A stretch of DNA of 64,000 nucleotides from Hyphomicrobiales bacterium (GTDB lineage Bacteria; Pseudomonadota; Alphaproteobacteria; Rhizobiales; Xanthobacteraceae), in contig JAKFYI010000030.1 of NCBI GenBank assembly GCA_021730985.1, forward strand, positions 1-64,000, given 5' to 3'. Within the stretch, counting starts at the first letter, position 1; each line of letters starts with the position of its first letter. Position numbers and translations under genes: made by a program. The notes under the pieces were generated by a model. It had not been told where the DNA came from and did no database searches. It saw only the letters and a list, made by a program, of their open reading frames with translations. Shown here piece by piece: positions 7,026-15,759 of this stretch.

Positions 7026-9476
7026 TTGCGCGAACGAGAGCTTCGCATAGCGCTGGTGTGCTTCGGCGGTGTGTCGCTCGCGGTCTATATGCATGGCATC
7101 ACCAAGGAAATCCTGAAGCTCGCCCGGGCGTCGAGCGCGCTTCATGCCATCACCGACCGCAACAAGCGCGCATCCGCGGACTATTTCGATCTACGCGACG
7201 CCGCAGACCCGGAATACGACACCGAATCCATCTATTTCGAGCTGCTGCGCGATCTTGGCCGCACGGTCGAGCTGCGGGTGTTCGTCGATATCATCGCCGG
7301 CGCCTCCGCAGGCGGCATCAACGGCATCATGCTGGCCCGCGCGCTGAGCCACGATCTGCCACTCGGTCCGTTGCGCGAATTGTGGATGGACAACGCCGAC
7401 GTCACCGAACTGCTGGCGGCCGATGCGAAGGCGCGCGGCTGGAGCAAGTGGTTTCTGCGGCCGTTTTTCTGGGCGGCGCGCGTCGCCGGCATCAAGATCA
7501 TCGGCGACCTGGAGGTCCGCACCAAGCTGTCGCTGCTGATGCGGTCGCGCTGGTTCAAGCCGCCGTTCGACGGCGGCAAGATGACGGCCTTCATGTACGA
7601 CGCAGTGAACGCGATGGGCGCGCCGCGCGCACCGGGAGCGTCCCTGATCCCATCCGGCCAGGGGCTCGATCTGTTCGTGACCGTGACGGATTTCTACGGC
7701 TCCCAGCAATTGATGCAGATCCACGATCCTCCGATCATCCACGAGCGCGAGCATCGTCATGTGTTGCGCTTCAAGTACCGGCGCCGCGCCAGCGGCGCGG
7801 TCGAAAGCGATTTCGATCTTCGCAATGCGCCCGGACTGGCCTTCGCGGCGCGTGCGACATCTTCAATTCCGGGCGCTTTTCCGCCGGCGCACGTTTCGGA
7901 AATGGACCGGCTGCTGGAGGCACGCGACGCCTCTTGGCCCAATCGCGCCGAATTCCTGGCCAGGAACTTCAACCACTACGACCAGGAGAAGGTCGATGTG
8001 GCCACAGTGCCGTTCATTGACGGCGCGGTGCTGAACAGCCGGCCGTTCCGCGAGGCGGTCGAGGCGATCCAGGGCCGCGCCGCCTATCGCGAGGTGGACC
8101 GCCGGGTGGTGTACATCGATCCCAATCCCGCGCCGGAAGACGCGCCGATGGTCTACGGCATTCCGGGCTTCTTCTCGACCCTCAAAGGCGCACTGTCCGA
8201 CATCCCGCTGGCAGAGCCAATCAACGACGAACTAAGCTGGATCGCGCGGCTGAACGACCGCGCGCGCCGCTTCCGTGGCATCATCGAAACCGCGCGGCCT
8301 CACGTCACCGCTCTGGTGTCCGAAGTGATGAGCTCCGCAAACGGCCACGCCATCACCGAACAGCGCATCCGTAGCTGGCGCGAGCAGGCCAACATCAAGG
8401 CAGCGCGCGAGGCAGGCTTTGCCTACGAGGCCTATGTGCGGCTGAAGCTCGCCTCGGTGCGCGATTTCGTCAGCCAGCGGATCATCGGGATCCGGCGCGT
8501 GCGCCCCGGCTCGCCGTTCGCGCGAGCCATTGCCGAGATCGTCGATGCCTGGGCGGTCCAGGCCGGCGTGACGTTCCAGCCCATGCCAAGCCGGCCGAAG
8601 ACGGAAGCCGTGGCCGCGCCCATGCCGCGATGGGTCGAATTCCTATTGACGTTCGATGTCGATTACCGGAAGCGGCGGCTTCGTTTTCTGATCGAAGGCC
8701 AGAACCGGCTTTATCAGATGATCGGGTCGGCGGACGTCGAGGGCCTCGATCCCGCTGCCGTCGATCGGCTCAAGCGGAAATTCTACGAGCGGATCGAGGC
8801 GCTGGAGCGGCGCGAAATGGCCGCATCGGACAATCCAACCACCTGCGGTCTGGCCGAGGAGATTTTCAAGACCGCTCCCTCCGCAACCGAGATCAAGGAT
8901 GTCCGGACCTACGCGCGATCGTTCGTCACGCGTCACCGCGAGCCACTCGATCGGCTGGTCGATAGCCTCGGCGCCGACATCGATCTCGACGCCAGCACGC
9001 GCGATATCGACCTGCTGCTGTGCGAAGCAGAAGATTGGCCGGCCCGCGGCCTGCAGGAGGTGCTGGTCAACTACCTCGGCTTCCCGTTCTGGGATGTGCT
9101 GACCTTCCCGATCTTGCCTTGGCGCGAGGCCGGCGAATTCAACGAGATCCGGGTCAACCGGATCAGCGCGCAGGATGCCGGCGCGTTCAAGGAGCTGGGA
9201 TCGTTTCCGCTGAAGGGCACGGCGTTCCAGCAGTTTGCGGCGTTCCTGTCGCGCGGCTACCGCGAGAACGACTATCTGCTCGGCCGGCTGCACGCGATCG
9301 ACCGCCTGATCGACCTGGTCTGCGACGCCGCCGAAGCGGAATCCCACGCGGGGTCCGACGTTGCCGCCCTGAAGCGGAAGGCCTTCGCACGGATTCTGGA
9401 TGCGGAGGAAACGCGGCTGCCCACCTGCAAGGATATGATCGCCGAACTGCGGTCGGCGCTCGAGGCAGCCCGCTGA
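7026..9476 (+). CDS. Patatin-like phospholipase family protein
   Basis: This 816-residue protein matches the large bacterial patatin-like family that carries a C-terminal DUF3376-type region. The N-terminus RIALVCFGGVSLAVYMHGI provides the Gly-rich oxyanion loop, GASAGG puts the nucleophile at Ser94, and DGAVLNSRPF puts the dyad Asp at 332. These define a Ser-Asp lipid acyl hydrolase. No signal peptide is seen. The start is a TTG at 7026 with GGCGGGGGA just before it; no in-frame ATG lies upstream of the conserved GGVSLA motif. It is transcribed alone and its natural substrate is unknown. Confidence 0.85.
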   Translation: MRERELRIALVCFGGVSLAVYMHGITKEILKLARASSALHAITDRNKRASADYFDLRDAADPEYDTESIYFELLRDLGRTVELRVFVDIIAGASAGGINGIMLARALSHDLPLGPLRELWMDNADVTELLAADAKARGWSKWFLRPFFWAARVAGIKIIGDLEVRTKLSLLMRSRWFKPPFDGGKMTAFMYDAVNAMGAPRAPGASLIPSGQGLDLFVTVTDFYGSQQLMQIHDPPIIHEREHRHVLRFKYRRRASGAVESDFDLRNAPGLAFAARATSSIPGAFPPAHVSEMDRLLEARDASWPNRAEFLARNFNHYDQEKVDVATVPFIDGAVLNSRPFREAVEAIQGRAAYREVDRRVVYIDPNPAPEDAPMVYGIPGFFSTLKGALSDIPLAEPINDELSWIARLNDRARRFRGIIETARPHVTALVSEVMSSANGHAITEQRIRSWREQANIKAAREAGFAYEAYVRLKLASVRDFVSQRIIGIRRVRPGSPFARAIAEIVDAWAVQAGVTFQPMPSRPKTEAVAAPMPRWVEFLLTFDVDYRKRRLRFLIEGQNRLYQMIGSADVEGLDPAAVDRLKRKFYERIEALERREMAASDNPTTCGLAEEIFKTAPSATEIKDVRTYARSFVTRHREPLDRLVDSLGADIDLDASTRDIDLLLCEAEDWPARGLQEVLVNYLGFPFWDVLTFPILPWREAGEFNEIRVNRISAQDAGAFKELGSFPLKGTAFQQFAAFLSRGYRENDYLLGRLHAIDRLIDLVCDAAEAESHAGSDVAALKRKAFARILDAEETRLPTCKDMIAELRSALEAAR

Positions 9477-9659
9477 CAGAGCCGCTTGATTGGTTTCAAT
9501 CTCCTCGGCACGCTGCGCATCATGCTCGCGGCGGTTGCGAGAGTTGCTTCATCCGCAATTTCGGTGTTGTGCGTCGTTTGCACGCTGCCTAACCTTGGTG
9601 GCAATCTCGCCACGAATGGATGGCTATCCTCCAGACCCTTCACGCGTGGAAAGGCCGCA

Positions 9660-9941
9660 ATGTCGATCTCTCGAGCCCTCTTGATTCTGATTTTCGCCGG
9701 CGCGACATCGGGCGCGGTGGCGCAGTCGAAGCCAAAGGTTTCCGAAATGGGAACCCCGGAGCAACGGGCCGCTTGCGGGCCGGATGTCAGACGGTTCTGC
9801 AAAGCCGTCGATCCGGAGGACGGCCAGTTCGCCTATCTCGCGTGCCTGCAGGCCAACCGGGCCAAGTTGCGGTCAGCCTGCGTCGAGATCATCGGCGGCG
9901 GCAACACCGCTTCGCCGAAAGGCGACGGCACCACCAACTAA
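9660..9941 (+). CDS. Small secreted cysteine-rich protein (GLG1-like repeat)
   Basis: This 93-residue protein has a clear signal peptide (SISRALLILIFAGATSGAVA, cleavage before QSKPK). The mature part has four cysteines in the pattern RAACGPDVRRFC...YLACLQANRAKLRSAC, which resembles the cysteine-rich GLG1 repeat found in small periplasmic proteins of Rhizobiales. The ATG at 9660 is chosen because GGAAAGG precedes it and the signal peptide starts there. Function unknown; two periplasmic disulfides are likely. Confidence 0.7.
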   Translation: MSISRALLILIFAGATSGAVAQSKPKVSEMGTPEQRAACGPDVRRFCKAVDPEDGQFAYLACLQANRAKLRSACVEIIGGGNTASPKGDGTTN

Positions 9942-10134
9942 GACCGTGGCGGAACACTTCACGCCACCGATCACCTCTCCTTCGCAAAGCCGCCTTGGAA
10001 TCTACCAGGCGGAGGTGGCGCTCACTCGCCTCTTGCCGGTTCCGGTTGCCGCGTGCTCACGGCGACTGCCTCCTCATCACTTGATCGATGGCACAGTTCT
10101 TGAATACTCCAGCTCTTGAAATGAGGAGTGAAGA

Positions 10135-11130
10135 ATGTTGTCCCGCCTCCGAACCTGCGCTGTCGCTCTGATCCTTGGCATTGCTGCACCGGCGCTCAAT
10201 GCCGCCCCCGGCCACGCCAACGATTTTCCGTCCAAGACAGTTCGCATCGTGATCCCGTTCAGTGCCGGCGGCGCGCCTGACGTTCTTCTCCGCATCATCT
10301 CGCCGCATCTCAGCGAAAAATGGAAACAGCCCGTCATCATCGAGAACCGTCCGGGTGCAAACACCAACATCGGCACAGTGCTGGTCACCAAGGCGGAAGC
10401 TGACGGTCACACCTTGCTGTTCAGCAGCGACGGTACGTTCATTTTCAATCCACTGCTCTATTCCTCGATGCCCTATTCGGTATCCGAACTTGCACCGATT
10501 TCGCTGGTCTCGACGGCATCTGCGATGTTGGCGGTCGGCACCCATGTGCCGGCCAAGACGGTCTCCGAATTTGTCGCGCTCGCCAAATCGAAGCCGGGCG
10601 CCATCAACTATGGCTCGACCGGACCCGCCAGTATCCAGCGCCTCATGATGGAGTACTTCGCGGTGCTGACAGGCGTTCAACTGAACCATGTGCCGTTCAA
10701 GGGCGCCAACGAAACCGTCATGGCGATGCTCGGCAACCAGATGGACGCAGCATTCTCGACGTCGTCGAACATCTTGCCGCATATTCCCACCGGACGGCTT
10801 CGCGCGCTCGCCATCACAACCGCGCAGCGTTCGCCGCAGGCGCCGGACGTTCCGACCATGCAGGAGGCGGGCGTGGCCGGTTACGAGACCTACAGCATGT
10901 TTGCGCTGTTCGCTCCTGCGCGCACACCGGCGGCGGCGATTAAAAGGATCAGCGATGATGTGAACGAGATCATCATGCGACCGGATATCAAAGCCCTGGC
11001 CGCGGCGCGCGGCTTCGAATCGCAGGGCAAGGCCGCCGCTGAATTTCAGCAGATCATCGACACCGACACCGACAAATGGAAGAAGGTCATCGAGACCGCC
11101 AAGCTCAAAGAGAAGATCAAGGACGAGTAG
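10135..11130 (+). CDS. Bug-family (TctC-like) tripartite tricarboxylate transporter substrate-binding protein
   Basis: This 331-residue protein has a signal peptide ending near APGHAN. Bug hallmarks are present: FPSKTVRIVIPFSAGGAPD at the start of the mature protein, VIIENRPGANTNIG, and ADGHTLLFSSDG. Bug proteins bind carboxylic acids such as tricarboxylates, amino acids or aromatic acids in the periplasm and hand them to TctAB permeases. No tctA or tctB lies nearby, so it is an orphan whose ligand cannot be inferred. GAGGAGTGAAGA directly precedes the ATG. Confidence 0.88.
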   Translation: MLSRLRTCAVALILGIAAPALNAAPGHANDFPSKTVRIVIPFSAGGAPDVLLRIISPHLSEKWKQPVIIENRPGANTNIGTVLVTKAEADGHTLLFSSDGTFIFNPLLYSSMPYSVSELAPISLVSTASAMLAVGTHVPAKTVSEFVALAKSKPGAINYGSTGPASIQRLMMEYFAVLTGVQLNHVPFKGANETVMAMLGNQMDAAFSTSSNILPHIPTGRLRALAITTAQRSPQAPDVPTMQEAGVAGYETYSMFALFAPARTPAAAIKRISDDVNEIIMRPDIKALAAARGFESQGKAAAEFQQIIDTDTDKWKKVIETAKLKEKIKDE

Positions 11131-11302
11131 TAACGGCCCGCTTGGGCCACGGCCAACGCCACAAATCTCCGTCTTGCGAAGGTCATGGCAGCGCGTGTCC
11201 CTGAAAGCGCGAGCCAGGAGTGCCTCATCCCGCGCATGTGCTTCACTGTAGCGCACCTTCGCCGGCATTCCCCCTGTTAGGGTCGTGTTTTGGGAGGATG
11301 CG

Positions 11303-11431
11303 ATGCAAAGAGAAGCACTCGAAAGACTGTGGTTTGTGCGGGGCGTAACCGTCCTCATGGTCTTGGCGATATCGGTCGGCGCTGTGCCGGTCATGAAGAA
11401 CTTCATGTTCCCGGTCGAAAAGATCCGCTGA
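11303..11431 (+). CDS. Possible 42-residue single-pass membrane protein
   Basis: An ATG at 11303 follows a strong ribosome binding site (GGGAGGA at 11292-11298). The 42-residue product begins MQREALERLW, has one hydrophobic stretch (residues 14-30, GVTVLMVLAISVGAVPV) and ends with a basic tail (VEKIR). Codon use looks like that of its neighbours. It occupies an otherwise empty gap between a Bug gene and the convergent MDR reductase gene. I know no family for it. The ribosome binding site and the membrane-protein profile are the only support. Confidence 0.45.
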   Translation: MQREALERLWFVRGVTVLMVLAISVGAVPVMKNFMFPVEKIR

Positions 11432-11462
11432 ACCAAGCGGTGACCTCGGAAACGGGGTCTGA

Positions 11463-12452
11463 CTAGACCGGCCCATTCGGCATCACCAGCACCTTGCCCC
11501 TGCGCTGATAGGCGTTCGCGTGGGCAATGGCTTCTTTGATCCCCTCCATTGGGAAGGTTGCCTCGACGGGGACCTGGATCGTGCCGTCGGCGATCTGGCC
11601 GGCGAGCTTTGCGTAGAGCGCTGTGACGTCCTCGCGCGACATCTTCTGGAGCCAGGGTACCAGCCAGAATCCCGTGAGCCAAAGCCGCTTAAAGACGCAT
11701 TGATGCCCGCTCAGTTGCGGATTCTCCCCGGACAGCCGGCCATAGTTGACGATGACCGCCTCGTCGGCGAGCGCGTCGCCAAAGCGAACGATCTGGCTGC
11801 CGCCGACTGCGTCGATGGCCAGACGGATCGGAGCACGTCCCGTCGCCGCAGCAATCCGCTCGGAGAGGTCGGGGCCATCAACCAGCACAACATCGGCGCC
11901 GAGCGCCGTAAGCTCCCCCTCCAAGCCCTCGCGGCGGACGATGTTGATCGTCCTGTGCCCCTCCGTCTTGGCCAGCCGAATGAGACAGTGCCCGACGCCG
12001 GAATTGGCGGCCGTTTGAACGATCCAATCGCCCGGCGCCAGCTCGACGTACTTGGTCATCATGAGATAAGCGGTCGGCGGATTGACCTTGAGCATGGCGA
12101 GTTGCAGCGGATCGACATGGGCCGGCACCTTTACCAGCCGGCCGGCCTTGGACGTCTTGCGCTGAACCCAGTTGTCGCGGTCGAGCGGGATCACCAGATC
12201 GCCTACGCTGAGATCAGTGACTGAATCGCCGATAGCGACGACACGGGCGACGCACTCGGCACCGATACGCGCTGGCAGCGGCGGGCGGATCGCATAGCGG
12301 CCTTCGATGGTCAGAAGGTCCGCCGGATTGATGGGAAATGCGAGCACCTCGAGCGCCGCCTCATCCGCTTGCGGTGACAGCGGCTCATCGGCCTCGACAC
12401 ATTCAATGACGTCCTCGGCGCGACCGAAGGATGAGAATTGTGCGACCTTCAT
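11463..12452 (-). CDS. MDR-superfamily NADPH reductase (2-enoyl thioester reductase-like)
   Basis: This 329-residue medium-chain dehydrogenase/reductase has an N-terminal GroES-like half (VLAFPINPADLLTIEGRYAIRP, GAECVARVVAIGDSV) and a Rossmann half with AANSGVGHCLIRLAK. The segment LAMLKVNPPTAYLMM is typical of the MECR/ETR branch, which reduces trans-2-enoyl-CoA or -ACP without zinc. The cysteines of zinc alcohol dehydrogenases are absent. It follows an ABC-type binding protein gene by 59 bases on the same strand, so they may be cotranscribed. The quinone oxidoreductase branch is the alternative. Confidence 0.8.
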   Translation of the reverse strand: MKVAQFSSFGRAEDVIECVEADEPLSPQADEAALEVLAFPINPADLLTIEGRYAIRPPLPARIGAECVARVVAIGDSVTDLSVGDLVIPLDRDNWVQRKTSKAGRLVKVPAHVDPLQLAMLKVNPPTAYLMMTKYVELAPGDWIVQTAANSGVGHCLIRLAKTEGHRTINIVRREGLEGELTALGADVVLVDGPDLSERIAAATGRAPIRLAIDAVGGSQIVRFGDALADEAVIVNYGRLSGENPQLSGHQCVFKRLWLTGFWLVPWLQKMSREDVTALYAKLAGQIADGTIQVPVEATFPMEGIKEAIAHANAYQRRGKVLVMPNGPV

Positions 12453-12511
12453 CGGAGTCTGCTCACGGTTCTAGGTGCGCAGGACCATAGCAGCCCGCCG
12501 ATCCCGGCGGA

Positions 12512-13444
12512 TCAAGCGTCCCATAGATGACTGAACTGTGTCGCGACCATCTGCTCTCGCGAAGGCGATCGCTTCAAGACGCCCATCGCCTGGGAAAACC
12601 GGATCAAACCGGCAAGCGACTCATCGGATATCCCCGGCGTGTAATAGGGAAGATCGCGCGCAACCACATCGGCGATCAATTCGGCTTCGGCCGGAGGAAA
12701 CAGCTTACGTCCGACTTCAGTGGCGAGGCCTACATTCTTTTTGAGCGCGCGTTGCGCTGCGTTGACGGCCCGCAGCCCTGCCGCCACCATGTCGGGGTTG
12801 CGCTCGATGACACGGTCGCTCGTCACCAGCACCGGCATCGTGTAGTGGAACGCCGCCTTCGGTCCGACGCCGCGGCGGATATCGAGCACCACCTTCCCGA
12901 CACCCCGGGTGATGGCGTTGTGCGCGCCCATGGCATTCGCCCAGAATCCATCGATCAGTCCCGCTTCGAGCGCTTCGGCGGCGAGCACGCCGGATGAAAC
13001 GCCGGGCCGATGGGCGCCAGGCGTGCTGATAATCCGCACGCCGTCGCGGTCGCAATCGATCCCGGATTCGGACAGCATCAGCCGGAGCGGCATCTCCACA
13101 AGCGGAGCGGCTGCAATGGTCCGGCCCTTCACGGCGTTGATGTCGCCAGGTGCTGCATCGAGATCGGCGCGCATCACCAGCAGCCAATACATTCCCTGTG
13201 CCAATGCCGACAGCAGCTTGACGCCCTCCCATTCGGGAAACGCGCGGAGCACAACGTGAGCGGGACCCGCGACGAAATCGACGTCGCCATCGCGCAGCGA
13301 TTCATAGGCCTTGTAGTTGGGAAAGATGAGCTTGTGCTCCGCCTCCAAACCTTCCTTGGCAAAAAAGCCGAGCGCGACGGCCGCGATCGCCGGAAAATAA
13401 GAATTGGAGACCAGGTCCGGCACCGCTACTCGAGCCAACTTCAC
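12512..13444 (-). CDS. NMT1/THI5-like periplasmic-binding-fold protein without signal peptide
   Basis: This 310-residue protein has the SsuA/TauA/THI5-type type-2 periplasmic binding fold (GFFAKEGLEAEHKLIFPN near the N-terminus, then LRDGDVDFVAGPAHVVLRAF). I take the GTG at 13444 as start because GGGAGAGG lies 5 bases upstream. No export signal is visible from this start or from the upstream one. Such signal-less members are found in aromatic and sulfonate loci and may be cytoplasmic sensors or use a Tat-independent route not visible here. No ABC permease gene adjoins it; the MDR reductase is next downstream. Confidence 0.7.
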   Translation of the reverse strand: MKLARVAVPDLVSNSYFPAIAAVALGFFAKEGLEAEHKLIFPNYKAYESLRDGDVDFVAGPAHVVLRAFPEWEGVKLLSALAQGMYWLLVMRADLDAAPGDINAVKGRTIAAAPLVEMPLRLMLSESGIDCDRDGVRIISTPGAHRPGVSSGVLAAEALEAGLIDGFWANAMGAHNAITRGVGKVVLDIRRGVGPKAAFHYTMPVLVTSDRVIERNPDMVAAGLRAVNAAQRALKKNVGLATEVGRKLFPPAEAELIADVVARDLPYYTPGISDESLAGLIRFSQAMGVLKRSPSREQMVATQFSHLWDA

Positions 13445-13820
13445 GATCGCCTCTCCCGGCCATGCCAAGGCCATCGCTTGGCGGGCCGCAGACCATAGAG
13501 CAATCGCCGGCCAATCAAAACCGGCCTCAGCCCGCGACCCCGCATGGCGAAAACGGCTCCGCGGCCTACAGAATTTGCAGGAGGCCCAAAAAATACCCGC
13601 CCTGCTCGCGCGATCCGGCGCGGCTTGAGGCGTCGTGTCTCTTCCGCGCGTGGTTCCAGGTAATGTAGCCTTGCACCCACGCTGGCGGTACGACGCCCGA
13701 TCCTGTCTTGTTCTGGCTTCGCGACGCGGGCGGCGAATCGATCGCGCGAACAGAATTTGCTGTGAGACGTTGTAAAGTCCGAATATCGGCGAGCCCTTCT
13801 AGAAAGTCAGGAGCACCGCA
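13445..13820. other. Intergenic region between divergent genes
   Basis: About 375 bases between a binding-protein gene and a Bug gene that diverge. I see no convincing coding region, promoter hexamers or long inverted repeat. Confidence 0.3.
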
Positions 13821-14795
13821 ATGAATATTCCACGCCGCCGATTTCTACATTTGGCAGCGGGTGCCGCCGCGCTCCCGATCGGATCGCGGGTCGCCGGAGC
13901 GCAAACTTATCCCGTCCAGCCGGTGACGTTCGTGGTCTCGTTCGCGGCCGGCGGCGTCGCCGACGTGGTCGCCCGCCTGGTCGCGCAGAAGCTTGGCGAC
14001 CGCGGCGTCGGCAAGTTCGTCGTCGAGAACCGCGGTGGCGCGGGCGGCAACCTGGCGGCACGGGTGGTGAGCACCGCGGCAGCGGACGGATACACCGTGC
14101 TTGCGACCACCACCGCGCTCGCCGTGAATGCGACCGCCTCGAAAAACAAGGGTTACGCGACGGAAGACCTGCGTGCGGTCGCGGTCGTGGCGCTGGCGTC
14201 GGACGTGATGGCCGTGCATCCGAGCAGCAGCGCCAAAACAATGCAGGAGTTGATCAAGAGCGCCGGCGACAAGGGCATCAGCTTCGGCACTCCCGGTCTT
14301 GGAACCGGGCCCTATATCGCGGCCGCCTACTTCTATCAGGAGATCGCCAAGATCAAGGCGGTGCATGTCCCATTCTCGGGTGGCGCACCGGCGGTCGCCG
14401 CGGCCATCGGCAATCACGTTGAGGTCATCAACGTGTCGCTGCCGAGCGCGGCGAGCCAGATCGAGCAGGGCGCGTTGCGCGGCCTCGGCATTCCCAGCCC
14501 GCAGCGCAACTCCGCGCTGCCGAACGTCCCGACGTTTGGTGAGGCGGGCTACCCCAATTTTCATTCCGCAACGTGGGTGGGATTTTTTCTTCCCGCTAAA
14601 ACTTCGGATACGATCGCGGAAAAACTCAACGCCGAGATCAATGAGGTGATCAAAGCGCCCGAGTCGCAGCAGAAGCTCAAAGCCCTCGGCTTCGAGCCGA
14701 TGGTCAAATCGCTCCCGGAGTCGGTGGAATACGCCCGTAACGAGGTCGCGCTCTGGGGCAAGATGTCCCGCGCGATCGGATTTACGACGGAGTGA
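13821..14795 (+). CDS. Bug-family TTT transporter substrate-binding protein (Tat signal)
   Basis: This 324-residue Bug protein has a twin-arginine signal (RRRFLHLAAGAAALPIG) and mature N-terminus YPVQPVTFVVSFAAGGVAD. Other family motifs are VVENRGGAGG, ADGYTVLATT and VPFSGGAPAV. It probably binds a carboxylate in the periplasm after Tat export, which is unusual because the other Bug proteins here carry Sec-type signals. AGGAGCACCGCA precedes the ATG. It converges with the PuuE-like gene, with 10 bases between stops. Confidence 0.85.
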   Translation: MNIPRRRFLHLAAGAAALPIGSRVAGAQTYPVQPVTFVVSFAAGGVADVVARLVAQKLGDRGVGKFVVENRGGAGGNLAARVVSTAAADGYTVLATTTALAVNATASKNKGYATEDLRAVAVVALASDVMAVHPSSSAKTMQELIKSAGDKGISFGTPGLGTGPYIAAAYFYQEIAKIKAVHVPFSGGAPAVAAAIGNHVEVINVSLPSAASQIEQGALRGLGIPSPQRNSALPNVPTFGEAGYPNFHSATWVGFFLPAKTSDTIAEKLNAEINEVIKAPESQQKLKALGFEPMVKSLPESVEYARNEVALWGKMSRAIGFTTE

Positions 14796-14805
14796 CGCGT
14801 CCGTT

Positions 14806-15741
14806 TCAGCGCGAAGGTATCTTCGCCGGAAAATTGCGGTGCCAGTGCTGCGCGATATCGATACCGCGGCAGAACCAGACATCCTTGAAGCCGCGCATGT
14901 GCTCAAGCAGCCGGATCAGTCCCGCGCATCGTCCGGGCCTGCCGATCAGCCGGTCATGCAGGCCGATCGACAGCAGCTTGGGCGAGCCCTTCTGGCCTTC
15001 GCGATAGAGAACGTCGAAGGCGTCGCGCATATAGTGGAAGAAATCGTCGCCAGTCGAGAAGCCGCTGTTCTCGTTGAAACGGTTGTCGTTGGCTTCGTAG
15101 GAGTACGGGATCACCAAGTGGGGCTTACCATCGACCTGAAGCCAATATGGCAGTTCGTCGGCGAGTGAATCGCGGTCGTACAAAAATCCTCCCGACTCGA
15201 CGAGGAGCCGCCGCGTGTTGGGACCCGGGCGCCCGGTCATCCAGCCGACCGGCCGCGAGCCCGTCAGCTTCTCCAGAATTTCGACGGCGCGGCGAATGTG
15301 ATCGCGCTCGACCCCCTCGGCCACTTCGCCGTAGTCGATCCAGCGATAGCCGTGAGAAACCACCTCGTGCCCGCGCGCGATGAAGGCCCGCGCCAACTCC
15401 GGGTTCTGCTCCAGTGCCCGGGCCACGCCGAGCACGCTCACGGCGACCGAAAAGTCCCGGAACACATCCAGCACGCGCCACGCCCCGCGGCGGCTGCCGA
15501 ACTCAAACACCGATTCGACCAGTGGAGAGCGCCGGCCCACCACCGTCGGCACGCCAATGTCGTTGAGCATGCCCTCGGACACCGGGTCGCCATTGTAGGG
15601 CGATGCCTCGCCGCCGCCTTCGACATTGAGATTGAAGTTGACCGCGACCACGGCCCCGCCGGGCCAGGCCGGATTGGGCGGGAATTCGCCATATCCAACA
15701 AGATCGCGGGCGACCATCGGATCGGGCTTCGGCTCCATCAT
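14806..15741 (-). CDS. PuuE-like polysaccharide deacetylase family protein (allantoinase-like)
   Basis: This 311-residue protein belongs to the cofactor-light NodB-fold branch that includes PuuE allantoinase. It has FNLNVEGGGE, a central GHEVVSHGYRWIDYGE (PuuE members have HGWRWIDY), GWMTGRPGPNTRRLL, and a late IGLHDRLIGRPGR. The NodB catalytic TFDD motif is absent. PuuE hydrolyses allantoin to allantoate; related members act on other cyclic amides. It follows the NicC-like monooxygenase gene by 18 bases on the same strand, so a cyclic amide or imide from an N-heterocycle pathway is a plausible substrate, by inference. The start has AAGGAAA upstream. Confidence 0.75.
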   Translation of the reverse strand: MMEPKPDPMVARDLVGYGEFPPNPAWPGGAVVAVNFNLNVEGGGEASPYNGDPVSEGMLNDIGVPTVVGRRSPLVESVFEFGSRRGAWRVLDVFRDFSVAVSVLGVARALEQNPELARAFIARGHEVVSHGYRWIDYGEVAEGVERDHIRRAVEILEKLTGSRPVGWMTGRPGPNTRRLLVESGGFLYDRDSLADELPYWLQVDGKPHLVIPYSYEANDNRFNENSGFSTGDDFFHYMRDAFDVLYREGQKGSPKLLSIGLHDRLIGRPGRCAGLIRLLEHMRGFKDVWFCRGIDIAQHWHRNFPAKIPSR

Positions 15742-15759
15742 CGTCGGATTTCCTTGGGC

